Shown one piece after another: positions 20,001-28,444 of a stretch of 64,000 nucleotides of DNA; within the stretch, counting starts at the first letter, position 1, and the number at the start of each line of letters is the position of its first letter. Source of the stretch: Xenorhabdus mauleonii. GTDB lineage: Bacteria > Pseudomonadota > Gammaproteobacteria > Enterobacterales > Enterobacteriaceae. The stretch is taken from NCBI RefSeq assembly GCF_900113945.1, contig NZ_FORG01000006.1:62001-126000 (forward strand), in the 5' to 3' direction. The notes under the pieces are model-generated. The model saw only the letters and a program-made list of their open reading frames with translations. It did not search any database and was not told the DNA's origin. A program made the position numbers and the translations under genes.

Positions 20001-21634
20001 AGATTACAGGTATCACGCTCAAGAAATTACCTCTTGAAGGTTATGACATTAAAAACGGCCAATTCAAGGCAGAACTTACCAGCACCGTTGAGGCTTCAAA
20101 TGTGGTTGTTAGCGTTTCTACCAATAAAAATAATGTAAAACCAGCACCACCTGTGGAATTCAAATGGCCAACCATTGAAAAAATAACACTGACGCCCAAA
20201 AATGGAACGGTTCCACCTGACGGAAAAAAAGCCTACCAAATCGATACCAATGTCGTCTTAAAATCTGATCACAGTACAACACCTTACACAGAGCAAAAGA
20301 TCAAATTTAAATGGGAATTGAACCTGCCTACAGAATCAAAACCAAAAGAAACTTGGCTGTCAGATACAAAAGATATGACAGCTCAACCCGGCGGGAAATT
20401 ATCGGTGTTCTTGTACAGTACGCAGAAAGATCCGGATCCAGTCATAAAAGGGGCAACTGTCTGCCTTAATATTGTGAATGGCCCTAAACCTTCCAAACAA
20501 AATTGTTCAGAACCTATCAGTTTTCAAGAACCACCAATCGATTTTGATATCAACAAAATTGAAGTTTATGGCGTTGAACAAGGCGGCTCTAGTGGACCTT
20601 TTGATTCGAAAAAACGACTTATTGGTAATGGAAAAGATAAATATCAATACAGGGCTCTGATTACTAAAAAAGGCACAACTGATGCCATTAAACGCCATAC
20701 TTTTAGTAACGTTAAGTGGACGCGTGATCAAACTCAGATCGATACAGCAGAATTACCAGAACCTCAACCTGATAACCCTAAAAATGAAGTTTCATCATAC
20801 ACAACAGATGGTGAAGGATATTTATACGCAACATTAGACAGCCATGTTGGTGTGGGTAAAGATATTAAAGTGGCATTGAAGATGTTTAATCAGAAAACAG
20901 GAGAAAATGAAACTAATGAGACGAATGCGAGTAATTCAGTTCGTTTTGATCCTGAGGCTAAGCCAGCAGTCATGTATGTTTATAATCAATATAATGATAA
21001 AAAAAATAAAATTTTTTATGAGCCACAGCCATATAATATATTACTATCTGTATCGGCAGAATTAAGAGCACTTTCAGATCCTAAAACACCCTTTGATAAA
21101 AATGAGCTTGAATATAGCGCTGATATTAACTCTAATTATATTTATTTTATTACTCTTGGTAAAAATGATAAGGGCCCAATAAAATTTCATAATCCTGGAA
21201 ACGCATTAATCAAAGCAAAAGTTACCAAACAAGATGGTAGTATTTATCTATATAAATATAATTACACAGGTATAAGACTTATTAAATCTCTAGGAGATGA
21301 GCAATTTAGTGGGTATCACACCTCTAAAACAAACAACACCTGTGAAGCTAGTAACACTATTAATGATCCTAGTAATTCTAGTTATCAGCACACACCAAAA
21401 ATTAAACATTTAAAAAGTTCCTATGGTAAATCTTCAATCAATTCGGAATACAAAAATCTTTATGATTGGGGAATTTTCACACAATCTGGTGATACACAAG
21501 CAAAGAGAGATGAACTTACCGTAATAGCCTATGACAATGCCCATAATTTAGCCGTGTATAATACCATCACTGAAAAAATAGACGAATCAATAGATGCTGA
21601 GGGATTGATAATATGTGCTATAGGAAGTGATTAA
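17063..21634 (+). CDS. inverse autotransporter adhesin (intimin/invasin family)
   Basis: This 1523-residue outer-membrane adhesin has a signal peptide (residues 1-29, cleavage after AFA) and a polar linker. The inverse-autotransporter beta-barrel follows (about 130-345; strands such as INIGLGGRYFYQNW and YGLNTFYDHDLTG). The linker out of the barrel contains MRTLAGSRYDLVERNNNIV, typical of intimins. The passenger has a D00-like domain and at least six Ig-like (Big_1-type) repeats with starts near residues 598, 710, 826, 938, 1037 and 1163. The C-terminus has cysteines near 1427 and 1518 that could close a lectin-like cap. Start: GAGGTGA lies 7 nt upstream of the ATG. The ligand is unknown; a host-surface or cell-cell adhesion role is inferred from the family. 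Confidence 0.93.
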   Translation: MSSYISKFIVLFVFLYTLLIPPAMINAFAEGHLSSDKTLSQGTDAKENIKSQVNESSQKNLSSNTPTKNNIKKNNEISHAEPPDDIGKNLYTASHILSSSPSGLVDQARSYALGKLNSTVASETQKWLSQFGTTRINFGLDKKGTLENSSFDLFLPFYDNKTDWLFFSQVGYRHKDNRNTINIGLGGRYFYQNWMYGLNTFYDHDLTGQNQRLGLGGEIWGDYIKLSANTYWRLSHWQDSRSFKNYHERPANGYDIQGEFFLPAYPNLGAKLAYEQYFGDNITLFNRDTKQKNPSLAKLGLTYTPIPLFTLGVDYKQGESGHTETQFLASLNYKLGTSLRAQLSPENVASMRTLAGSRYDLVERNNNIVLEHQKKPIAKLSLPATLIGYSHEQQDITATLSSNASVKQIHWTTNKDFIEHGGKLSSNTGKTIKVTLPNYLPGNNQKNNYQIYALAEMEDNQKSVPVEIMVIVRPFMVKKQSEANFIPAGPLPATGHKEDGYTFNPVVTFDTVNNTPIKNISLDDVQWVTEPKAGPASGLQFINWQQPSSAALDGNGQFNLKPILTSTQPHKNVKVYLQFNGQPPQLVGEVSFNETVASFYVDRITVSPQETLVANGKQAYTYTAVILDHQKNPAKTQKIPHVAWSKDKNVDGLIWEPQKGDITTDEHGKLTATLASNDSIENVMVSLSIDNQTPVNAERAVSFIADTDSYHIQGNSLDVDPPGPLSADGHHSYTFTGIVIDGRGQPVSTQKIANMQWSIAKGGQDESHNPKLKLHPNSDTTAPDGKLTATLTSTEAMNDLLVSLVIGKQQPANAKNSVAFVADTKSYHIQKGIIEVKPKDKPFLTANGRQHYTYSAVVADINGNPVPNQDIANVKWDSDKKVKGLNLEYPNTKTDGGGYLYATLSSTAAVDNIAVSLAIEEQAAVKAQQTVSFKPEHITIQADKSTPQAIYETYIYTATITDADGKPESIENVHWDWEPKITGITLKKLPLEGYDIKNGQFKAELTSTVEASNVVVSVSTNKNNVKPAPPVEFKWPTIEKITLTPKNGTVPPDGKKAYQIDTNVVLKSDHSTTPYTEQKIKFKWELNLPTESKPKETWLSDTKDMTAQPGGKLSVFLYSTQKDPDPVIKGATVCLNIVNGPKPSKQNCSEPISFQEPPIDFDINKIEVYGVEQGGSSGPFDSKKRLIGNGKDKYQYRALITKKGTTDAIKRHTFSNVKWTRDQTQIDTAELPEPQPDNPKNEVSSYTTDGEGYLYATLDSHVGVGKDIKVALKMFNQKTGENETNETNASNSVRFDPEAKPAVMYVYNQYNDKKNKIFYEPQPYNILLSVSAELRALSDPKTPFDKNELEYSADINSNYIYFITLGKNDKGPIKFHNPGNALIKAKVTKQDGSIYLYKYNYTGIRLIKSLGDEQFSGYHTSKTNNTCEASNTINDPSNSSYQHTPKIKHLKSSYGKSSINSEYKNLYDWGIFTQSGDTQAKRDELTVIAYDNAHNLAVYNTITEKIDESIDAEGLIICAIGSD

Positions 21635-22071
21635 TACAGCCCTTAATATCAAAGCGTTCAATATATTGAGCCAGCTATTTTTAATGTATAGTTTCTTTAT
21701 TTAATTTCTCAAGGTTTCACGGGTAATGACATCCTTACCCTGGGTTTAAAATCCCAAAGCAGATTAAATATTATTAATAATTTCAAAGACTTTTTCATAT
21801 AAAGTATGCTTAGCTTTTCTATACACAAAATAAAAATAAATTCCCCAATAATAATAGCCTCCCATATCAACAACTCATTACATAACAAAGTTTAATTATC
21901 ACATGGAATGGTGATATAAAATTCCTATCAGGTGATAAATATTTTTCATTGGTTTTTATTTTTCATAAACTTAAAATCCAACATGCTGTTATAAACACAT
22001 TTTGCTAATTTAATACAATAAATTAGTTACTATAAATAATAACACAAATAACATTCACATAAGGTAATAAA
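21635..22071 (+). promoter_or_regulatory. 437-bp regulatory gap before island paralogue 4, with palindrome copy
   Basis: The gap is AT-rich and holds no gene. GGGTAA/TTACCC at 21721-21726 and 21735-21740 is a short hairpin that may end the autotransporter transcript. Bases 21911-21970 repeat the block at 13671-13730, with CTATCAGGTGATAA at 21925-21938, 134 bp before the next ATG. The leader 22030-22071 repeats the leader of the first unit. Confidence 0.55.
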
Positions 22072-23736
22072 ATGACCATCGAAAATAATAAAAAAGCAGA
22101 TGCTGGAATTAAAGTCAAATTAGAAGCATATTTACCAAATAATGTAGCAGTATCAAATAATGTAAGTCTGATAAAAGGGCAAGTTATTCCACTTGTTATC
22201 ACATTAACATCAACAACAAACCAAGCTCTGGGTAATTTACCCCCCATTGTTTTTGAAAAGTCTAAAAATATTACATTTCTAAATGAGAAAGGTAGCCCCA
22301 TTCCACAAATACAATTGCCTTCAGGTGACAAACAGTCTTCAGGAATTGTTTATTTGAGTGTGGAAAATCAAGATGGCAAACCGATAAATGACAAAGATAG
22401 CATTACATTTACCATGACAGCCAATACATCTATTATTAATAATATAGATGTGCAATGGGTTGCAAGGACAATCAATTTAGATTCATTAATCCTTACAATT
22501 GGGAAAGAAAAATCATATTTAGAAGCACCAACAATAGCAAATATTCCCCCAAATGGGAAAATTTATTCCCCTGTAACAACGACATTAATGGGTAGTAGTG
22601 GTCGAATACCTAATGCATATATTTTCATAACAGATTTTCGATCAGAATCAAGATTAGACAGCGTTGATTTTTATAGTAATCTCGAAAAACCAACTCAAAT
22701 TAAACAACAGAAATTTATCTCAACTAAAGGAATATGGATAAGTTCCGATAGCCAAGGGGAAGTACAATTTAATATTTACCCACAGAACTCTTTGTCAATT
22801 GTGCTTGAGTTGGGTGCTATGGTCACAGGAGTCACCCAAACGCCAAAAGCTGCCAACACACCTCTTTTTATTGCTAATACTCAACCTGTTAGTATTTTTG
22901 ATTCCATACATTGGCCTAACATTGCTGGATATTTTAATGGACCTTTAATATCAAATGGTAATACTGATTTTTATGTTGCTGTAGAAGAGTATGACAATGC
23001 AAGGCAGGGTGACTATATATTATTTTTCACTAAAAAAGATAAAGATACAAACAACGTTTTTACCGGACATTATTATCGAGTGCAAGATCCTATTACAGAA
23101 CTGGGTTTAAATAATTATTCATTTACATTACCTTATGATATATTTGATTTAAATATTCAGACTGATTTTTCCTATATGGCTATATTTGAAAGTGGTTCAG
23201 GTTCAAAATCTTCTGCATCTTTACCATTAGCATATCAGGGTGGAGCAATATATAGGCCCAAAATTAATGTAACACGTAACTATGATGCTTGTAACCTTTA
23301 TACAAGCACCTATAAAGATCCAACCCAAGAAAAACATCGTATCCCTAACGGGGCAACAATTGGAATCGATAATATAAAAGCCTATCCAAGTAATATAGGA
23401 ATCCCAAATTCCGGATTATTTATTGAAATATTGGGTAAAAATAACTCTACAACAAATGTACCATTGGGCACCAAAGTAACTCTGAATATGTATATAGAAT
23501 CTACGTCTATAAATAAAAAGGTACCTTTTAGCGCAACCGTGCCACTTAAGCTGGATACCGGTAGGGAATATGCAACAACACTTATTAATATTGACATACA
23601 AAAAATTACTAATATTGCACCTGATCCTGTTACCGGTGCGGTTCCAACCATCTGGTTTGATTATACTTTTTCTATAGGGGAAGATATTTACTATAGCAAG
23701 CTGTGGAAAGGGAATATTGATACAAGACCAGAATAA
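22072..23736 (+). CDS. island paralogue 4, four-domain Ig-like hypothetical protein
   Basis: This 554-residue protein is the best preserved full-length member. Domain A (about 1-135) includes VSLIKGQVIPLVITL and ends at RTINLDSLILTI. Domain B (about 136-280) includes PVTTTLMGSSGRIPNAYIF and SSDSQGEVQFNIYPQNSLS, whose spacing recalls Big_1 repeats. Domain C (about 281-400) includes GYFNGPLISNGNTDFYVAVE. Domain D (about 400-554) starts VTRNYDACNLYTS and ends LWKGNIDT. There is no signal peptide or membrane anchor, so it is either cytoplasmic or exported by a non-Sec route. It is almost collinear with the truncated copy at 13831, so one arose by recent duplication. Ribosome-binding site: AAGG upstream of the ATG. 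Confidence 0.78.
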   Translation: MTIENNKKADAGIKVKLEAYLPNNVAVSNNVSLIKGQVIPLVITLTSTTNQALGNLPPIVFEKSKNITFLNEKGSPIPQIQLPSGDKQSSGIVYLSVENQDGKPINDKDSITFTMTANTSIINNIDVQWVARTINLDSLILTIGKEKSYLEAPTIANIPPNGKIYSPVTTTLMGSSGRIPNAYIFITDFRSESRLDSVDFYSNLEKPTQIKQQKFISTKGIWISSDSQGEVQFNIYPQNSLSIVLELGAMVTGVTQTPKAANTPLFIANTQPVSIFDSIHWPNIAGYFNGPLISNGNTDFYVAVEEYDNARQGDYILFFTKKDKDTNNVFTGHYYRVQDPITELGLNNYSFTLPYDIFDLNIQTDFSYMAIFESGSGSKSSASLPLAYQGGAIYRPKINVTRNYDACNLYTSTYKDPTQEKHRIPNGATIGIDNIKAYPSNIGIPNSGLFIEILGKNNSTTNVPLGTKVTLNMYIESTSINKKVPFSATVPLKLDTGREYATTLINIDIQKITNIAPDPVTGAVPTIWFDYTFSIGEDIYYSKLWKGNIDTRPE

Positions 23737-23759
23737 TAAATATTTATAATTTTCTTTAT

Positions 23760-23796
23760 GAGCTGTTCTAGATAATCAACACATCTAGGATAGCTC
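23760..23796. repeat. 14-bp hairpin between island paralogues 4 and 5
   Basis: GAGCTGTTCTAGAT (23760-23773) pairs with ATCTAGGATAGCTC (23783-23796), including two G-T wobbles and a 9-nt loop. No clear T-run follows, so it may be an intercistronic processing or attenuation hairpin rather than a full terminator. Confidence 0.6.
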
Positions 23797-23826
23797 CATA
23801 AAAATCATTATCTATTAAATTTTAAA

Positions 23827-25059
23827 ATGGTAGAAAATATGAAAAACAACGAACTTAATAATATAGATTTACACTCATTGAAATTAAATATTGAAAAACC
23901 ATTTTTAACAGTCCCACTTAAACCCAATCAGGATAATAAATTATTCACTAAAGTAACAACAAACGTTAAAGATAAAAATGGAATATCCATTCCTAACATT
24001 ACTGTATTTATATCCTCCGAATCAAACAGCGCCATAAAAGATGTAAGGATTTACGATAAAGACAATGAAAATGAAATTCCTTTACAGTTGGAAAATGGTG
24101 CCGAAGGATTTTTTGTAAAAACTGGCAATGATGGTAATATAATATTTTTTATTCATCCCATAAAAACACTTCCCGTTGTCCTTCATTTATATGCACAAGT
24201 ACTTAATTATACAAACCAAGTTCCTGCAAATGACACCTTATACATTGTAGACAGCACTTTAGAAAATATGGCCGTCAAGTATGAGCGGCCCAACATTCTT
24301 GGTTTTTTTGGTGGGGATTTAAGCTCAAATGGAGATAAAAAATTTTTAGTTGAAATTGAAAAATATGAAAATGCATCAACTGGAGATTATATACTTTTCT
24401 TTGTAAACGATCACTATACTAGAGTTTCTCTCCAAGTTAGAACAGAAAGTTTAGGCAGCTATTCAATTTCCGTTCCTTATGAGATTTTTGATAAAAACGT
24501 ACAATCACATTTTTATTATGTCATTGTTAGGCCTTCAGGTGATATAACTGAATCTAAATCTGTTCATATGGATTTAGTTTATAAAGGCAGACCAAATAGG
24601 CCTTGGAAAGATGTCACTAGAACATATGATATGTGCAAAGTTTACGATTCATCTGGCAATAACCTTATAGAGAAATATCATGTCATTAATGATGATACTA
24701 TATCTACAAGCAATCCAGAAAATGCGGGGTTATTTGTTAAGATAACGGGAACCAATGATCCCACTGACACAAGTAAAGTGCCTTTTGGTACTGAGATTAT
24801 ATTAAATTTATACATTACTTCTAGCACCAGATCGTTCATACAGCCTTTTACTCATAGAATGCCAACTAATCCTGATGATGCAGGAGGAAAGACAGCTACA
24901 TTAACTATTCCTATCCCCCATAATCTTTTGAATAATAATTTAGGTTATACCAATGGTAATGAGGGCCTAATTTTCTTTGATTATCAGATAGGAAGTGATT
25001 TTGATCCTGATGTTGCCTATGGAAACTGTTGGCAGGGTAATATAGACACTTACCCTTGA
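23827..25059 (+). CDS. island paralogue 5, three-domain (B-C-D) hypothetical protein
   Basis: This 410-residue protein lacks domain A. Its N-terminus (HSLKLNIEKPFLTVPL) corresponds to the start of domain B in the 554-residue neighbour. Domain C contains GFFGGDLSSNGDKKFLVEIE. Domain D runs from VTRTYDMCKVYDS to a C-terminal CWQGNIDTYP, the same ending as LWKGNIDT in the neighbour. No signal peptide or membrane segment is seen. An ATG at 23839 (MKNNEL) is an equally plausible start; neither has a strong ribosome-binding site. It lies 90 bp after paralogue 4 and is probably cotranscribed. The function is unknown. Confidence 0.75.
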   Translation: MVENMKNNELNNIDLHSLKLNIEKPFLTVPLKPNQDNKLFTKVTTNVKDKNGISIPNITVFISSESNSAIKDVRIYDKDNENEIPLQLENGAEGFFVKTGNDGNIIFFIHPIKTLPVVLHLYAQVLNYTNQVPANDTLYIVDSTLENMAVKYERPNILGFFGGDLSSNGDKKFLVEIEKYENASTGDYILFFVNDHYTRVSLQVRTESLGSYSISVPYEIFDKNVQSHFYYVIVRPSGDITESKSVHMDLVYKGRPNRPWKDVTRTYDMCKVYDSSGNNLIEKYHVINDDTISTSNPENAGLFVKITGTNDPTDTSKVPFGTEIILNLYITSSTRSFIQPFTHRMPTNPDDAGGKTATLTIPIPHNLLNNNLGYTNGNEGLIFFDYQIGSDFDPDVAYGNCWQGNIDTYP

Positions 25060-25102
25060 GTATGGCTTAAATTAAGGCAGCTAAGATTAAGGTATTAACT
25101 AT

Positions 25103-25295
25103 ATATACTTCGTCTTTCAAGCTGCCTCTTTGTTGCCTGCGTTCGTCCATTCCGATCACATTGTTATCTATGCTCCCGGGGATTATGAGAGGCTCCTGCC
25201 TCTCACCGGAGGCCAGCCCTTGGCTGTTCAAATTCGTTCCTGACGAATTTGTCATTCTCTTTCCGCCGCGATGTAACTTGAAATCTATTGCGTAC
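25103..25295 (+). repeat. ERIC-like composite repeat, right flank of the island
   Basis: This element is bounded by TTCAAGCTGCC and GATGTAACTTGAAATC. It carries the inner palindrome GAGAGGCTCCTGCCTCTC and a TTCGTTC..ACGAATTTG arm. It is the reverse complement of 61934-62117 in overall order and aligns with 13183-13508 in the same orientation. The CCCCGG core and TTCAAGTTG/CAACTTGAA ends resemble ERIC elements enlarged by an internal insertion. The rest of the gap 25296-25497 holds no recognised feature. Confidence 0.7.
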
Positions 25296-25497
25296 AGAAA
25301 TTTTCTGCATTCAGGTAAAAGCAGGGATGCAAAAAGGTAAATTTTTTCTCCCCGCCTAACCGACGGGGGTTTACGACATTTTTGGTAATCAAACAAGCCA
25401 CAAGCGCAATCCATTTAAGTATCAAAATTGCACATCCCACTTTTACTCTAAAAAATTCTTCTAAAAAATGTGCTGTTATCCTAATGGTATGCCCTTT

Positions 25498-25547
25498 TGC
25501 ACTATAATGATGCAGCGCGCAATCTTGCAACTCCCCAATTTGGTGCA
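25498..25547 (+). promoter_or_regulatory. two NtrC-type enhancer sites upstream of glnA
   Basis: TGCACTATAATGATGCA (25498-25514) matches the NtrC consensus TGCACYNNNNNRGTGCA at all but one defined position. A second site at 25531-25547 has a perfect right half (GGTGCA) and a weak left half. Centres are 33 bp apart and about 119 and 152 bp before the expected start of the sigma54 transcript. This recalls the E. coli glnA enhancer. Confidence 0.75.
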
Positions 25548-25630
25548 AACACCGTTAAAATCGTTTTCCTTTCTGTTTGTTTTTTGTTCCCCCGAGATTG
25601 TACATGCTGATATTAAAGACTTTTGAAAAG

Positions 25631-25650
25631 TTGGCACACTTTTCGCATTT
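25631..25650 (+). promoter_or_regulatory. sigma54 promoter (glnAp2-like)
   Basis: TTGGCACACTTTTCGCATTT has the -24 GG (25633-25634) and -12 GC (25645-25646) separated by exactly 10 nt, as sigma54 requires. It is nearly the same as E. coli glnAp2. Transcription should begin near 25658, leaving a leader of about 110 nt before glnA. Confidence 0.85.
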
Positions 25651-25768
25651 CTCTTTGCAGCAGAAATCTCGTAAAAATTGACTGCACAGAGATACACAGT
25701 CGCCCAGAATAAAACCGTAAATTCTTTACCCCGTTTTATCAGGCTGATGCAAACCAGGAGAGCTTAGT

Positions 25769-27178
25769 ATGTCCGTTGAACATGTTTTATCCATGATTGA
25801 AGAACATCAGGTGAAGTTTATTGATTTACGTTTTACTGATACCAAAGGTAAAGAGCAGCATATCACCATACCTGCCCATCAAGTTGATGAAGATTTCTTC
25901 GAAGATGGCAAAATGTTTGACGGTTCTTCTATCGGTGGCTGGAAAGGCATCAATGAATCGGACATGGTGCTGATGCCAGACCCAAGCACAGCGATGCTTG
26001 ATCCGTTCTTCGACGTTGCCACGCTGATTTTACGTTGCGATATTCTGGAGCCGGGCACAATGCAGGGCTATACCCGCGATCCCCGCTCCATTGCTAAACG
26101 TGCAGAAGATTTTCTGCGGGCCAGCGATATCGCCGATACGGTTTTATTCGGCCCTGAACCTGAGTTTTTCCTGTTTGATGACATCCGCTTCGGTACTTCT
26201 ATCTCCGGCTCGTATTACCATATTGATGATACTGAAGCTGCATGGAACAGCGGAACGCGTTATGAAGGTGGTAATAAAGGCCATCGTCCCGGCATTAAGG
26301 GAGGTTACTTCCCGGTTCCGCCAGTGGATTCTTCCCAAGATCTGCGTTCAGCAATGTGTCTGACCATGGAAGAAATGGGATTGGTGGTTGAAGCACATCA
26401 CCACGAAGTCGCAACCGCCGGGCAAAACGAAGTGGCTACCCGCTTTAATACCATGACCAAAAAAGCGGATGAAACCCAGATCTATAAGTATGTGGTTCAT
26501 AACGTTGCCCATAAATTTGGCAAAACGGCCACCTTTATGCCAAAACCGCTGGTTGGCGATAATGGCTCCGGTATGCACTGCCACATGTCTCTGTCCAAAA
26601 ATGGCACTAACCTGTTTGCCGGTGACAAATACGGCGGCCTGTCTGAAACGGCCCTGTACTATATCGGCGGCATTATTAAACATGCCCGTGCATTGAATGC
26701 CTTCACCAACCCAACCACCAACTCATACAAACGTCTGGTGCCCGGTTTTGAAGCGCCTGTCATGCTGGCCTACTCTGCCCGTAACCGTTCAGCCTCTATC
26801 CGTATTCCGGTTGTCGCCAGTACGAAAGCCCGCCGGATTGAAGTCCGCTTCCCCGATCCGGCAGCGAACCCATACTTGGCTTTCTCCGCACTGCTGATGG
26901 CCGGTCTTGACGGAATCATCAACAAGATTCATCCGGGCGATGCCATGGATAAGAACTTGTATGACCTGCCAGCAGAAGAGGCACAAGAGATCCCAACTGT
27001 CGCCTCTTCTTTGGAAGAAGCCTTGGCTGAACTGAATGCAGACCGTGAATTCCTGACTCGCGGCGGTGTTTTCACTGATGATGCGATTGATGCTTATATC
27101 AATTTATTGAAAGGTGAAATTGAGCGCGTCCGTATGACTCCACATCCTTTGGAGTTTGAACTGTATTACAGTGTGTAA
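25769..27178 (+). CDS. glnA: glutamine synthetase, type I
   Basis: GlnA forms a cytoplasmic dodecamer that makes glutamine from glutamate, ammonia and ATP. The 469 residues equal the E. coli length. Visible signatures are [12 protein letters not shown], the metal-binding [12 protein letters not shown], the ATP-site [16 protein letters not shown], and the adenylylation loop KNLYDLP with the modified tyrosine near residue 398. Adenylylation control by GlnE is therefore expected. The ribosome-binding site AGGAGA precedes the ATG. It leads a glnA-ntrB-ntrC cluster under sigma54/NtrC control, with a terminator between glnA and ntrB. Confidence 0.98.
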   Translation: MSVEHVLSMIEEHQVKFIDLRFTDTKGKEQHITIPAHQVDEDFFEDGKMFDGSSIGGWKGINESDMVLMPDPSTAMLDPFFDVATLILRCDILEPGTMQGYTRDPRSIAKRAEDFLRASDIADTVLFGPEPEFFLFDDIRFGTSISGSYYHIDDTEAAWNSGTRYEGGNKGHRPGIKGGYFPVPPVDSSQDLRSAMCLTMEEMGLVVEAHHHEVATAGQNEVATRFNTMTKKADETQIYKYVVHNVAHKFGKTATFMPKPLVGDNGSGMHCHMSLSKNGTNLFAGDKYGGLSETALYYIGGIIKHARALNAFTNPTTNSYKRLVPGFEAPVMLAYSARNRSASIRIPVVASTKARRIEVRFPDPAANPYLAFSALLMAGLDGIINKIHPGDAMDKNLYDLPAEEAQEIPTVASSLEEALAELNADREFLTRGGVFTDDAIDAYINLLKGEIERVRMTPHPLEFELYYSV

Positions 27179-27238
27179 GTTTTAATCTGTATTTTGATGG
27201 CATTGTTGCTGTCCCTTTTTTGTTGCCGTGAAACTTTT

Positions 27239-27263
27239 AGCCCATCATAAGATGGGCTTTTTT
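27239..27263 (+). terminator. rho-independent terminator after glnA
   Basis: AGCCCATC/GATGGGCT (27239-27246 and 27251-27258) with an ATAA loop is followed by six T. It should limit read-through from glnA into ntrBC. Confidence 0.9.
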
Positions 27264-27361
27264 CCCACACACGCAAGCTATTCAGAATATTCATTCCAGG
27301 CAAAATAAAAAATATACAGACTGAATGAATGACTCACCGAGTTAAGCTGGATAGACTACAA

Positions 27362-27378
27362 TGCACCAAAAAAGTGCA
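27362..27378 (+). promoter_or_regulatory. NtrC operator at the ntrB (glnL) promoter
   Basis: TGCACCAAAAAAGTGCA fits the NtrC consensus perfectly, only 8 bp before the ntrB ATG. In E. coli a site at glnLp mediates repression by NtrC, so autoregulation of ntrBC is likely here too. Confidence 0.85.
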
Positions 27379-27386
27379 GAGATTGA

Positions 27387-28436
27387 ATGACAATGGTTAA
27401 TTTGCCCGAAACAGAACAAATTCTCGATTCACTGATAAACAGCGTTCTGGTACTGGATAATGATTTGATTGTCCGTTACGCCAACCATTCTGCAATGCAG
27501 CTGCTGGCGCCAAGTACGCGCAAATTACTCGGCACGCCTCTTCCCATTCTGTTTAGCTATATCTCACTGGATACAGAGTTGATGCGTTCGAGCCTGATAA
27601 GCGGCCATGGTTTTACCGACAACGAAGTTATCTTGGTTATCAACAATCACTCTCATGTTATGTCGCTCAGTGCCCAACCAATTTCCGGACAGTTTATTTT
27701 GCTGGAACTGGCGCCTATGGATAGTCAACGCCGGTTAAGCCAAGAGCAGATACAACAAGCACAGCAAGCGGCTGCGCGGGAATTGGTTCGGGGGCTGGCA
27801 CATGAAATAAAAAACCCTCTCGGGGGATTGCGGGGAGCCGCCCAACTGCTTGCCAAGGCGTTGCCAGAGCCATCTTTGCGGGAATATACTCAAGTGATTA
27901 TTGAGCAAGCAGACCGGTTGCGGGCGCTTGTTGATCGCTTGCTGGGGCCGCAATATCCGGGAACCCAAACCAGCCAGAGCATCCATCATGTCGTTGAACG
28001 CGTCTATCAGCTAGTTTCGCTGGAAATGCCAGCCAATGTCACTCTAATCAAAGATTATGACCCCAGCCTGCCTGAATTGGCGCATTATCCTGATCAAATT
28101 GAGCAAGTATTACTGAATATCACCCGCAACGCCCTGCAAGCGCTGGGAGAAAAAGGCGGCACTATCATTTTGCGAACACGAACCGCATTCCAGATGACCC
28201 TACAGGGCGAACGCTACCGTCTGGCAGCCAGAATTGATATTGAAGATAATGGGCCGGGCATTCCCACGCATATTCAGGATACACTTTTTTACCCGATGGT
28301 CAGTGGGCATGAAGGTGGTACTGGACTTGGGCTATCCATCGCCCGTAATCTAATTACTCAGCATGCTGGAAAGCTCGAGTTTTCCAGTTGGCCGGGGCAC
28401 ACGGAATTTTCCATTTACCTGCCTATCAAGAAGTGA
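27387..28436 (+). CDS. glnL: nitrogen regulation sensor histidine kinase NtrB
   Basis: NtrB (NRII) is a soluble kinase/phosphatase that, with PII, sets the phosphorylation of NtrC. The 349 residues equal the E. coli length. A PAS domain lies at about 1-110. The H-box is [15 protein letters not shown] (about 130-145), with an N-box ([12 protein letters not shown]), G1 (EDNGPGIP) and G2 ([12 protein letters not shown]). There is no membrane segment. A second ATG six bases downstream is possible, but the first gives the family length. It precedes ntrC by a few bases, which suggests translational coupling. Confidence 0.97.
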   Translation: MTMVNLPETEQILDSLINSVLVLDNDLIVRYANHSAMQLLAPSTRKLLGTPLPILFSYISLDTELMRSSLISGHGFTDNEVILVINNHSHVMSLSAQPISGQFILLELAPMDSQRRLSQEQIQQAQQAAARELVRGLAHEIKNPLGGLRGAAQLLAKALPEPSLREYTQVIIEQADRLRALVDRLLGPQYPGTQTSQSIHHVVERVYQLVSLEMPANVTLIKDYDPSLPELAHYPDQIEQVLLNITRNALQALGEKGGTIILRTRTAFQMTLQGERYRLAARIDIEDNGPGIPTHIQDTLFYPMVSGHEGGTGLGLSIARNLITQHAGKLEFSSWPGHTEFSIYLPIKK

Positions 28437-28444
28437 GGATGACT

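Noticed and set aside
25348-25370. GC-rich hairpin (CCCCG...CGGGG) upstream of glnA as a terminator
   Set aside because: T-runs are misplaced for either strand and the stem is short; kept only as an unexplained structure.
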